Shown: positions 51,230-62,638 of the stretch, piece by piece
How positions within the stretch are numbered: position 1 is the first letter of the stretch
Layout of the letters: every line of letters begins with the position of its first letter
Assembly (NCBI GenBank): GCA_013399305.1
Contig: VXAI01000004.1
Span: 901,042 to 965,041 of the forward strand
Source: Rostratula benghalensis
Taxonomy: Eukaryota; Chordata; Aves; Charadriiformes; Rostratulidae
Direction: 5' to 3'
Length of the DNA stretch: 64,000 nucleotides
Notes under the pieces: generated by a model
Told to the model about the DNA's origin: nothing
What the model saw: the letters and a program-made list of their open reading frames with translations, nothing else
The model's database searches: none
Position numbers and translations under genes: made by a program

Positions 51230-51740
51230 CAGACCCGTGTACTCAACCCCTCTGAGGTGTCTCTCCATCGGCAGAAAGGAGGCCAAGCCAGTCTGTGACT
51301 CCTCACCTCGAACCAGAAGCCCTCACCCCCATCTGCCAACAGCAGGGGAGGGGGAAGTTTCACTCATATCCATCCCCCCCGCCGGCAGCACCCTCAACCC
51401 GCACCACACTCCTCTCTCCCCGAGGCGCAGGGCCTACGGGGAAGGTGGGTGGGAACACGAAGGCAATCCCGGGCCCTGCGGAGAACAAGGAGAGGTGAGC
51501 TGCAGGGAAGCGCGTTCTGCGCCGTCCTTCCCCTCAAACAAGGACGCAGAGGATCAACCCCACTCAGGCCCAGCCCGGCCCCGCCCGTTCACCTCAGGCC
51601 GGCCCGGCCGCCTTTCTTCGGCCCCACGGCGCCCCCTGGCGGCACGGCGCTGCACCGCACGGCGGCGCGGGGGTGGACCGCCGGGGTAACGGGGCTTGGC
51701 TGCCGGTTTGCCGCCCTGCGGATGTAGCCACCTTCGTGTG
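51230..51740 (-). promoter_or_regulatory. CpG island, probable GPR137B promoter
   Basis: This is the only dense CpG cluster of this size in the window; 51590-51700 is almost pure G+C. Donor-like sites on the - strand occur at 51307 (cgag|gtgagg) and 51593 (ctgag|gtgaac). Either could splice to the acceptor at 45341. A CTCF-like motif (gcgccccctggcggca, 51629-51644) sits inside. Long open frames here come from high G+C and are not genes. The island could instead serve a + strand or bidirectional transcript. Confidence 0.6.
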
Positions 51741-51827
51741 GTGGAGGCTAGGCACGGCTCTGTGAGGAACAAATGCAAACTGGGAATGGTTTTACCAACG
51801 CCGCTTGTTAATGGGGTTAAATTCACG

Positions 51828-52545
51828 GCAATCCCGAGCACAAGTACAGGTTGGGTGGAGAATGGCTGGAGAGGAGCCCTGAGGAGAAGGACTTGGGGGT
51901 GTTGGTGGATGAGAAGCTCCACGTGGGCCAGCGGTGTGCACCGGCAGCCCAAAAAGCCAACCGCATCCTGGGCTGGCTGCATCAAAAGAAGTGGCCAGCA
52001 GGTTGCAGGAGGAGATTCTACTTCTCTGCTCTCATGACACCCCACCTGGAGCACTGTGTCCAGCTCTGGAGCCCTCAGCACTGGAAAGACATGGACCCAG
52101 TGGAGGACCACTAAAACGATCAGAAGGTTGGAGCATCTCTCCTACAAAGATAGGCTGAGAGAGCTGGGATTGTTCAGCCTGGAGAAGAGAACACTCCATG
52201 AAGATCTTATTGCAGCCTTCCAGTACCTGAAGTGACCCTATAAGAGAGCTGTAAAGGGACTTTTTGTCAGGAAGTGTAGCAACAGGACAAGGGGTAATGG
52301 TTTTAAACTGAAAGAGGGGATATTTAGATTAGATATTAGGAAGAAATTCTTTACTGTGAGGGTGGTGAGGCACTGGAACAGGTTGCCCAGAGCAGCTGTG
52401 GAAGCTCCATGCCTGGAGGTGTTTAAGGCCAGGCTGGATGGGGCTTTGAGCAACCTGTTCTAGTGGGAGGTGCCCCTGCCCATGTGGTCTTGGAACTCAA
52501 TGAACTTTAAGGTTCCTTCCAACTCTAACCATTCTATGATTCAGA
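51828..52545 (+). repeat. CR1 LINE fragment with 3' end
   Basis: It starts caatcccgagcacaagtaca and includes gaggagaaggacttgggggt. It runs on to the tail ccttccaactctaaccattc followed by tatgattc. It is a 5'-truncated copy with small indels that break the reading frame. It begins less than 100 bases right of the CpG island. Confidence 0.95.
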
Positions 52546-52549
52546 TGTT

Positions 52550-52580
52550 TTTATTATTATTATTAATAATATTATTTTTA
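52550..52580 (+). repeat. (ATT)n microsatellite at a CR1 tail
   Basis: Imperfect TTA repeats immediately after the CR1 3' end. Confidence 0.85.
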
Positions 52581-53700
52581 GGGCTGGCAGGGTGAGCGGC
52601 AACAAGTTCCACTTACAAACCCCAGGGCAAAGGTGGAGTGGGGCTGGGGGCAGGAGATGGCGCCCCACATGGGATGACAGGAGCCTCAGCTGGTTACCTC
52701 AGAATGGGCCACAACAGCCCAGCCTCCAGCCCCAGGGCATCCAACCCATGTGCTGTGAGTCCCTTATGCTGTTATTTGTTAAGGCTGGCACTGGTATACG
52801 TACACCATTCAGAGTTACAGGAGCCAGGGGGCCGGGCAGGCAATTGTCTCCTTTCTGCTGACCACCTGAGAAGGACACTGAGGAGGCTGCATCTGCTTTC
52901 TTTCCCCTCGAGCTTGGTGTGTGCTGAAGGCATCTGCTTTTCTGTCATGCCTGCCTGGGAAGATGCATGTTTCCTTCATAAAGCTCCCTGGGAAGAGAAA
53001 CAAAAGTTAGGTTGGTTTGTGTCCTTCAGCCATCTGCATTTAGCCAGGCGGTTTCCTGTCCCAACCAGCAGCTTTTCTGGATTTACCCCTGTTGCAAAGC
53101 AGTAAGCACTGTTGTCCCCATCTTTGCCCTGATTGCTTCTGCAGTGTTTTATTTGTTTGCAAAAGGTAGCTCAGTGGCAGAAATCAATTGATCTTTATCT
53201 CCTTAACATCATTAAAATACATTTACCTGAAAAATGAAGTTCATAGTAGGTGGTTTAACAAAATACTGGGTTTGTTGGGGGGAGAGGTGCCAAGAGTATA
53301 TTGTATGTTTTTAAATGGAACTGCTTTTGCTTCTAACACAGTAAAATAAAATATGATAATTTCATTAGCTGAATAATTGTGACAATTGTTTGTGTTTGTT
53401 TATACTGTGACAGAACATTAATGCATTAGGCTTCAAATGGCCCAGCTGAATAAATTGCCCTAGTGGGTGGAGCAGAGCAGAGAAATGTAAAAGTGTGAAA
53501 AAAGAGGAAAGGAGAAAGTTTGAAGAAACGAAGCTGCAGATCTTATTATGGGAACTACATTAAACAGAAACTCTGGAGAAAGTAAGTACTAAGCAGATTT
53601 CTTAACCTTTGGGGGATTTTTGTAGAATTCTCACAAGCAAGTTGTTTGGTTTTGTCATGTGGGTAACAAAAACTTTGTCTTTCTCATTTCTTACATATCA
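52581..53700. other. Intergenic; possible short exon at about 53548-53581
   Basis: Mostly unremarkable. An ATG at 53548 opens a frame MGTTLNRNSGE that runs into a strong donor (gtaagt at 53582). This could be a first exon of an unannotated transcript, but there is no further support. Confidence 0.2.
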
Positions 53701-53935
53701 CAGGTTTATGAATGTTTATTATATTAAATAAGCATCTTAATACAGTTATAAATAAATAATAATAATATTTGACAATATAGATAATAAAATTGTAAAAATA
53801 AATAGAAGTGTTTTATGTAGCTATATTAATACAATACATAAGCATATTAAATATAAATATACTGGAAATTATAACTAGCTAGTAAATTATAATGTATAAT
53901 TGGTAAGTAATGTGATATTAACTATTTAAACACTA
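53701..53935. repeat. AT-rich low-complexity stretch
   Basis: Nearly all A and T with short aat and ata runs. Confidence 0.8.
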
Positions 53936-55814
53936 GGAAATGGGAACATTAAGGTTGTCAGCACAAGTTTTGTTTCAACCCATTTACAAGTGGTTTTTAA
54001 TGTCACTTTTAGTGACTTTTTTCCCCTCAGGATCCTTGCTTCGTGCAGAGGACAGAGAGGTAGTGCAACAAGGGTTCTAGGAGGAGCCAGAGTTGTTAGG
54101 AAGCGATATGGTTGTTCATAGGGTATAAGATATAGGTGAATTGGGGTTTGGTAAAATAAGGGTATGGGTAAAGGCTTATCAGGCCTTTATAACTACAGGA
54201 TGGGGAGATCTCAGGAGAGGATGGGCTAGAAAATGTCCAGTGATACATGCTGTGAAAGGAAAAGGGATAGAATGATTTAACAGCTGGGATGGGGGTCAGG
54301 GGGTAGGTATTTATCCTGGATATACTTCTGTCACCTCCAGCTGTGCTGGCTGTAGTTTATTTTGGAGCAAAATCCAGTATAATACAATGGCAGATTTCCA
54401 GTCCTCTTATAAAACAGACAACATTGTAGTAAAAGGACTTCAATCGTTTTTGCTATTAAAATGTTTTAAGAGGTGTGTTCCTGTAGGGAGCTCTATTTGC
54501 TTCATCTTAACTATGCTGTTGCTGAGAACCTTTCATCAGAAATCATTGTCTTTTATTATTTTTAAACATTTTGTTAGCCCCATTTTTTTTAAAGTAACGA
54601 GTGTCTAAATCTCATCTTGGCAAAGGTGATACAGCCGCTTGATTGATGAATAGAAAAAATATAGAGAATTTCAAACTACCCTAGTGAAAGAAATGGAGCA
54701 GCTGAACTTGAGTCTGATTAGTCAGCATGAAACTTTTTGAGATGTGTGGAACCTAGTTTGTTGGTTTAAATGTGAGAACTGTACTAATGAAACCTCAATC
54801 TGTGGCATCAATGACCAAAGCTACAATCAAAAATTATTTTAACTAATGACAAATCCAACAACTATTGCCAATATGTTGGGACTGCTTGTCCCAGTTGTTT
54901 CTTAGGTTGGTGACATCAGGTGTCTGTTACATATGTCATGCTAAGTATCGGGGGGTTTGAGAACACAGATTGTAGAATCCCACAGGGATAGAAATTTAGT
55001 GTTAGGAGGCCTACAGTACTAGGCCTTTTATTGCTTCTTGCTTAAAGTTTGCCCTATGTTCAAACACATGGCAAAAGAGTATGAAGATATATAAAGTTAT
55101 GAAGAAGAAAGAATTCCCAGGGCTGTGTCATCAAAAGCAGGATATACAAGCCTCTGTCTGTATCTTTAGACAACTTTGGTTTTAATTTTGTTAGGTTCTT
55201 AACAGATCTAATCTAATGGCCTACATATTTTATTGGGGTTTTGTCTATCAATAATTTTTAATTAAGAGAAGCAAAACAGTCATTTCAAAGAAAGTTTCAG
55301 AAGTCAGTGGAGGGGGGGCAGTCAGTTTCCCCCATAGAGTTCTATAAAAATGAGTTGCACAAGAAAAATCCAGTCTTCAAAATGTTTTTATTGACACACT
55401 AAATATAAATTATTTTAATTTGCAGACTTTGTAAAAATAAAGTGATTTTTATTAAGGGGGAAAAAAAAGCAGGAAGTTAGCTATTTGGACAAAAGCCTTA
55501 TAGTCCTATATCAAAAGTGAATTTAATGTTAGAAGAAAATATGTCTAATTTGGGGGGAAAAATATCTTTTCATCAAAAAGTAAAGCAACTACATCTCCTT
55601 CTGCGCTTTCTATTGAAAACACAGTGACTGGCAGATACAGAGAGCATGGAAAATTCTCAGCCTTTTAAAATTTGCTGTAAAATACAGAGATTAATGAAGA
55701 TATACCAATGCCTCTATGAAATTGTGTGACAGATACCTGTGTATGCAAAGCTGTTAAAAATCCTGAAAACTCAGCAATAACAAATTCCATCATTTCAGGA
55801 GGATTCCACTGGGA
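53936..55814. other. Intergenic, no recognised feature
   Basis: No repeat family, exon or RNA gene is visible. Short open frames (for example 54387-54608) have no motif. Confidence 0.6.
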
Positions 55815-56170
55815 GCTGAGGTTGTTTAGCCTGGAGAAAAGGAGGCTGAGGAGAGACCTGATAACTCTCTACAACCACCTGAAAGGAGGTTTTAGTGACA
55901 TGGGAGTCGGTCTTGTCTCCAAAGTAACAAGTGATAGGACCACCAGGAGAGGTTTAGGTTGTATATTAGGAAAAATGTCTTCACTGAAAGGTGTATCGAG
56001 CATTGGGACAGCCTGCCTAGAGAAGTGGTTGAGTCTCCATCCCTGGAGGTATTTAAAAGACCTGTAGATGTGGCACTTGGGGACATATTTTAGTGGTGAA
56101 TTGGCAGTGCTGTGTTAACGGTTCGATTCCATGACCTTAAAGGTCTTTTCCAACTTAACTGATTCTATGA
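55815..56170 (+). repeat. CR1 LINE fragment, 3' end
   Basis: It begins gggagctgaggttgtttagc and ends aacttaactgattctatga. It is 5'-truncated and diverged. Confidence 0.92.
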
Positions 56171-56179
56171 CCTGATAGT

Positions 56180-56680
56180 ATGTTTAGTGAAAAGATGTAT
56201 TTCTCTAGATGCACCATAGCGGATCTGGCCGCAGCTCCAATCAGCCCCTTTACTGCAAGTGTCTTCATGGCAGGGGCCAGTGGAGGGTGCTGCTGTTACT
56301 TTTCCGTACCGGAGACCGGTGGTGTTAAAAAACTCGAGAGTAAAGTTGTGGTGGGAGAAGTACAGTGTGCCCCCGTGGTGTCCTGCAGTTCCCCTCCCAG
56401 CGTGGCCTGTGCAAACTCCCACCCACCACAGTCTCGAAAATCTGCGAAGTAGTGAATGGTGGTTGATTGCGGGCATCGTCTCCAGCCGGAAAGGCAGGGT
56501 GTGTTAGCTACAGTGCGGCGGGGAGAGGTGGGAGAGCAGGAAGGGAACAGCTTCCATTGAGAAGAAGCCTGCAGCAGAACACAGCAAAAAGCTGTGTGGT
56601 AGGAGGCACCTTCAATTGGTAAGGCTTGACACATGGGCGGGCAAGAGGTTCTCATCAGTCACTGCACTCAGTCTGCCACA
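56180..56680. other. CpG-rich block of unknown origin
   Basis: GC-rich and CpG-containing sequence directly right of a CR1 3' end, unlike its flanks. Both strands are open for about 80-120 codons. On the - strand an ATG at 56268 in good context (gccATGA) starts MKTLAVKGLIGAAARSAMV, which looks like a mitochondrial targeting peptide. I recognise no protein. It could be a retrocopy of a 5' mRNA end, a long terminal repeat fragment or a small regulatory CpG island. Confidence 0.3.
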
Positions 56681-58025
56681 CTAGGTGTTCGAGTTTGAGC
56701 TCTGTTTCTCTTTTGAAATCTATCTGTGGAGCTGTACAGCAGGTTTACCTCCGTTAGCATATGCTCATCTGGATAAGTTCATCCCTTGTGGTGAGGGTTT
56801 TTCCTTGTGATATTGTAACTTTTTAGCTGTTTTCAAGCAATCCTGATGCCATCTTTGAAGAGTCGCCTTTTAGAGGTTGCAAGGTATGCAATATTAAAAG
56901 GACCATGTGTCGTAGCCCATGCATATGCTTAGATCATTTGCTGGCTGACTTCACATGTATGGGACCTCTGATAGGGGAAAATCTGCTGGGACTCTTATTT
57001 TCTGCTTCATTGTGTTTTCAGTTTGTCAGATATCCTAAAGAGAAAATCTGCCACACTAAGAACTCTTTAACACTTACTGAATGGAGTCTGAAGAAATAAA
57101 TAAAGTACTGCACATGGGAAGCAGGAGTCAATCTCAGCAAGAAGTAACTTCTAAATACACAGTATAAGCTTTTTTGTGCCTTTTCTGTGCTGCTCTATCT
57201 TTTCAATTAGTGCTAATTTCACCCGGTCTTTGACGTTTGGACCAGTACTAGTGCCTTTCATGTGTCCAGTGAGTCAGGCATGCCTATTCCTTTACTTTCT
57301 CTAAAAATCCTTTATTACTGAGTGGCAGCATTTCTCCTTTATTCAAACACAGCAGGGACTTATTTAGAGAATTCACTCCTCTCAGCTGAGAATTACTAAA
57401 GATAATAAGTAAGACTTTCAGTCAGAGGAGAGATCCACTTTTTCTTGCAGGGTGCCAAGTCCAGCAGTATCAGCAGATCTTGGATGTCATTTGATAAAGC
57501 TGGCAGAGCACACATGGTTAGGCAGCAGCCCACCTCTAGCTTCTTTGCTGCAGGATTGGATAGCCCAAGTTGTTCTCCTCTGGTTGCTGTTACTATGTGA
57601 TCAAACCCCTTAAAATGAATGGGACAATTTGTTTGCACAAATGTCAGCAATGTCAGGGCTTATATTTGTATCCTCTGACTTAAGACTCAGGTTCTCTTTC
57701 TCTTTCACACCATCCTTCTCTCATCTGACTCCTTTTTGAAATCCAGTTTTCCCCAGCCCTGGTTTCTTCCTTCTCAATCAACAAAAAATGTCCTCAAAGT
57801 AAGGAGTGAGGTTACTGAAGCCAGTGGAAGTTTAGCAGTTCTCAGTTCTGGGACTGCCTCCACCACAGCCAGAAGCAGCTGAAAGCGGCTGGTTCAGATG
57901 CTGGGACAGTAACAGAATTGTTACTCTGCTGAAGCAACACATGCAACAAATGTTTATATCTGGTACCAAGAGGGATAAAGCATGTTTGGTGAAGATGAGC
58001 TCTGTGCAGATGACAAAGACCTAGT

Positions 58026-58069
58026 CCTTAGCAAAGCTGAGCAATCACCTTAGCAAGGCTGAGCAATCC
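58026..58069 (+). repeat. 22-bp tandem duplication, two copies
   Basis: ccttagcaaagctgagcaat and ccttagcaaggctgagcaat follow each other, differing at two positions over 22 bases. Confidence 0.9.
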
Positions 58070-58768
58070 AGAGAGGTGTCCATTTAAGTAATTCTGAAAA
58101 GCCTGAAAAAACATTAGTACACACTGTAGGAAATGTCCTGAAATCATAGAAACTAGAAAAATTATGAGAGTTGGTGACAGTGAAACAATAAAGGTACTGT
58201 GCTTGTAAATTCTTCTGTATGTATAATATATATGTTACTAAATATAAGTCCTGGGGTTGCAAATGCTCAGGCAAGGATGTTCCCAAGTTTTTGAAAAGAC
58301 TTAGGTTTATGAAATGTGCTGAATATGTGAAAATGAGCATCAGCAAACAAGAAAATTAAGTTAGCCTTGGTCATAGTTTGCCATGTAAAATGGACATGAT
58401 GCTGTGGAAACTTTAAAGGTAAGGTATTCAGATGAGAATCATTCCAGGCAGAAGTTCCTCTCTAATTCTCCTTTGTACTTTGTTGTCTTTGGACGGAGAG
58501 TTATTTGAAAAATACTGCACAGTCAGGGGTGATTTGCTGCTGCTGTTGTGTTAAATCAGCCTGTTTGTTTTTCTTTACTCTGAAGCATACATCCTGTTTT
58601 CAAAGTGATGGCACAGTTTATGGAGATCAAAAATAGCCTGCAGATATTTAAGACCAATCTTTTAATTCTTCCACCAAACAGAAGTGGTTGCAAAAGTTTT
58701 TTCTTTCTCTGTTTGCTGAATTGTAGTTTGTCAGTCCTGATGTTCCCCCTCCCAAACCCCTCCCCCCC

Positions 58769-58798
58769 AAAAAAAAGAAAAAGAAAAAAAAAAAAAAA
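58769..58798 (+). repeat. A-rich simple tract
   Basis: A run of A interrupted by single G, preceded by a C-rich run. Confidence 0.85.
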
Positions 58799-61599
58799 GG
58801 TTGAATTTAGCAGCCAGCAACAGGATTCTTTGTTACATATTCACCTTAAAAAAAATTACTCCAAGTTTTTTGTTTGATTTTTCATTAATTTCTGCCCTGT
58901 GGTAGCTGCCCTCTGAATATCTGAAGTTGGTGAACTTCCCTGAGGCCTGTGAACATTAAGAATAACTACACAGCTTCACACTCTGGATACCCATGGAGAC
59001 AGTTATGACTTGAAACTGGCATTTGCCTTTGGAAGAAACATGATCAGGTCCACTTCAGAAAACTACTTCTGGTTATCAGGAAATCTCCACTCAGTTTCCT
59101 GTGTGTCTTCTGATTTGCCAGGTGGACAAGCTGTACTTCGGTCCCTTTATTTTTCTATTTTTAAAGTGGAATAATAATAACTGTTTCTTAAGTCATCAGG
59201 AAAGGTTTTGAGATTTGACAGAGTAGTAATGGAAAATGGTGTTGAGACTACTGTACTGTGATTACTGGATGAAAATCTGCTTTATGCTTTAGCACTGCTG
59301 CAGGGAATAAGCTGCAGAAAATAATTACATTTTGGATGAGGCAAAGTCCTGTGCTGAGTACTTAAGCAACTGAATTGTATTTACTACTATGGAAGAAGCA
59401 GATTTCCCTCAGGAAGAACACAATGCTCTTGTTTGTTCAAATGCTGTGGCTCGTTCTTCAGAAGTTAGATTCCTTCCCCAAATAATAAAAATGTAAATAT
59501 CTGTACAGCCACAAAAATCAATAATTTAGTTGAAGACTTAGGTACAATGTAATAGACATTTTCCCCCATTGTTTGTTGTCAATAATTGTATCTCCAACAC
59601 ATTGTAAATGGGAGTCTCTAAATGGCAATTTCATACTGTATTTTATGGCTCTAAAGCTGGCTGGGATTGATGTATTGGATCATTGCTTTAAGGGACAAAT
59701 GCATTAAATGCATAAAATACATAAATAAGAATTGTTATATTTCAAGAATAAAAATAGAGTGCTAAGGACCAGATTTGGATGGTCATATTTTGGATAATTC
59801 TTTTTCTCTCTTAATTAATTTCCTCAAGTTTAGTGGCCTTACTTGTATATAAGAATAACTCATGCTGGCAGAACTGTGCTTTGAAAGATCTATGCTGCTG
59901 GAAAGCAGTCAAATGTTTTTCATGCAGGAAGTTTGAGAGAATCATAAAAGATTTGCAATTAAAGGAAAACAGACAAGAGTTTCTCTGAGAAAGAACTCGA
60001 GGAATGAGAACTGGTCAATGAGCCATAAACTGGGTCAGCCCTAAGATCCCAAAAGGTTAATAAAAAGCCTCTTCTGGAACAAGACAAGGAAGGAAACTGA
60101 GAAGAACATAACCGGTACAGAATTAAAGGCCCTTGTGTGGAAAAGGTAAAGAAGGATGTTAACAGTGGGTTCAGAGAGCTCAAGGGAGAGAAGACATGAC
60201 CAGAAAGATCATTTAGGTAGAACCCCAAGAGTGACTGCAACTTGAAAAGGGTTTTGGTAACCTTTCATCTGCAAGTTTAACTTTTTCAATTGCAGCAGTC
60301 TTGCTCTCTCTCCTCCTTGAAAACTTACAAATACACCACTGACTGCAGGTATACAGGTATATCTCTATTGCTAAATGAGAGAAGGCCAGAGCTCGCTCTC
60401 ATGCACTGAATCCCTGAATATTCAAACTGCTTAAGTGTTAGCTGATTTGCCAGCTGCCCCAAATGACTCTTTCCAAGACAAAGCATGGGAGCTGTCTGGG
60501 GATAGTTTGCTCCAAGGACCACATTCTAAAGGCAATCACAAGCCAGGACCAGACTTTGTTCTTCATCCTGTCTAATCTTCCAAACCTAACCCAAAATGCT
60601 TTGTGTCTTCAAATACCTGCACATACCCTCATGCTTTGTGTGACGTGTACCCTTGTGTTGTAACTAAACCACTGCTAGACTGATTAATGGTTCAATTTAT
60701 TGCAGACACTAGGGGGGAAAAACCCAATGCATTTGTGTCCTAATGCTACAGTGACCCAGCAGACACCATGGACTAAATGCTATGTAGCGTGGTACAGTGA
60801 GATCTAGGGGTTAGCAGTTTGGACACAATCCACTCCTTGCTTCTTGGCCTCAGGGTTCACATACTGCCCTTCTTTTAATTGGGAGTGTAGACTACACAGA
60901 GTTTGTTCTCAGCAGCCTCTTGTAATAAAAAAAAAAAGAGTTCCTGCTTTTCTTGCTCTTACCCTGTCACTTCTCTGCTGAATAGGTTATTGCATCAATC
61001 CTAGCGTTTGCAAATAATGCCTCTTTTTCCCAGGGGCAACATGATTGTTTCCGTGCAGAGTGGCTTTAGTGCGGGTCTTCATGTTTTATTGTTGCTCTGT
61101 GACAAAACCACAGTGTTACCCCCTAAACTAAAACACTAAACTGTGTTTGGGAAGAAATGAGTGGGCCACTGTTTATATTAGTCTGCAGATTCCAAGCAAA
61201 GTGAACAGCAATATAAGTCCTTGGGTCAGGAAGAATAAATAGCTGTAATTCATTGAATTACTCCTGGTATTTTTGGATCTGGACTGTTTTCAGGCCAGGG
61301 GAAAGTTCACAGTCTTTACACAATTTTTTTAAAAAAAGAGGAGAGAAAAATCTTCTTTCAGCATTACAGATGCATGGTATGTTACAGCTAACTACATGCA
61401 CTATTTCCAACTAATTTCAAACACAGTTCATCTCCAAGCACATAAAGTAGGACTTTGGATTAAAAATGTACAGTAGGTTCTTGAAGTTATATGTGTCTAA
61501 TCTAAGAATAAATTATTATTTTTGTAGCACTTCATACCTATAGTTTTAACTGAAGGTACTAGAAATCTTAAGAAAAAAACCAAAAAAACAAAAAACAAA

Positions 61600-61617
61600 A
61601 CACACACACACACACAC
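61600..61617 (+). repeat. (AC)9 microsatellite
   Basis: Nine AC units after an A-rich tract. Confidence 0.95.
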
Positions 61618-62134
61618 CCCAAACTGGCGAAAATACCACATTGTTACTTACCATTTTTTACTAGCATTTTGTGTGGAATGGTCAGCAGAATTGTCACTCC
61701 AAAATTTTGCCTGTTGACAGCGTTCTTGGAGTCTAAGTTTATGATTCAGGCAAGCTTTTGAGAAGGAACATTTTAGCCCTTGAGCTACCACCATCCACCC
61801 TCCTCAGCAAATTAGCTTAAACTCACAAACAAATTTCAATAACTTGTAGGAAACTTTGGTGTGTGCTGAGCGGATTACTAAAGGCAGAAAGCCTTTGGCA
61901 TAGCTAACTTGGAACAGTTGGCCAGGAGAGGTGAGGAAACACATATTTTTTTGGATGGAGGAATTTTCTTTCTTAGTAGACTTTGTCAAACAAAGAAAAC
62001 ACTTACAAGCAACCTCATTAAAGGAAGCATTAATACCTGGTGTTTAATCTGGCCAAGCGTGGACTTACACAGGTAGCTTTGTTCTCCCTCTGTGCAGGGC
62101 TCTCACAACTACCTGTACATGTATGTACATTGTG

Positions 62135-62638
62135 TACGTTGTGTCCAGTTTTGGGCACCTCAACACGAGAGATAACGAGGTGCTGGAGCAAGTGCAGAGG
62201 AGAACAACAAAGCTGGTGAAGGCCTGGAGAACAAATCTTATGCAGAGTGATTGAAGGAGCTGGGACTGTTTAGTTTGAGGAAGAGGAGGCTGAGAGGAGA
62301 CCTCATCACTCTCTACAACTACTTGAAGGGGCATTGTAGAGAGGTTGGTGCTGGTCTCTTCTCACAGGTGATTAGTGATAGAACAAGAGGGAATGGCTTC
62401 AAGCTGCAACAGGGTAGGTTTAGGCTGAACATTAGGATAGAATTTTTTCACAGAAAGAGTGGTCAGACACTGGAATAGGCTGCCCAGGGAGGTGGTTGAG
62501 TCTCCATCCCTGAATGTGTTTAAGAGTCATTTAGATGGGGTGTTGGGAGATACGGTGTAGGGGAGGACTCTGTAGAGTAGGGCTGACGGTTGGACTTGAT
62601 GATCCTAAGGGTCTCTTCCAACCTGAATGATTCTATGT
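62135..62638 (+). repeat. CR1 LINE fragment, 3' end
   Basis: It runs from gttgtgtccagttttgggca, through gaagaggaggctgagaggag, to the tail ccaacctgaatgattctatg. It is 5'-truncated. Open frames inside it are LINE-derived. Confidence 0.94.

Larger units (their letters stand above)
56681..62134. other. Intergenic, minor repeats only
   Basis: It contains a 22-bp tandem duplication (58026-58069), an A-rich tract (58769-58798) and an (AC)9 run (61600-61617). No coding exon is supported. Confidence 0.6.

Noticed and set aside
51237..52111. Several overlapping long open frames on both strands, up to 185 codons
   Set aside because: They come from the CpG island and the adjoining CR1. High G+C removes stop codons, and the frames contain no family motif beyond LINE sequence.
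56115..56130. ggttcgattcc, a perfect tRNA B-box-like sequence
   Set aside because: It lies within the diverged 3' end of a CR1, where the usual text is ggttggactngatgatc. No A box or cloverleaf surrounds it.
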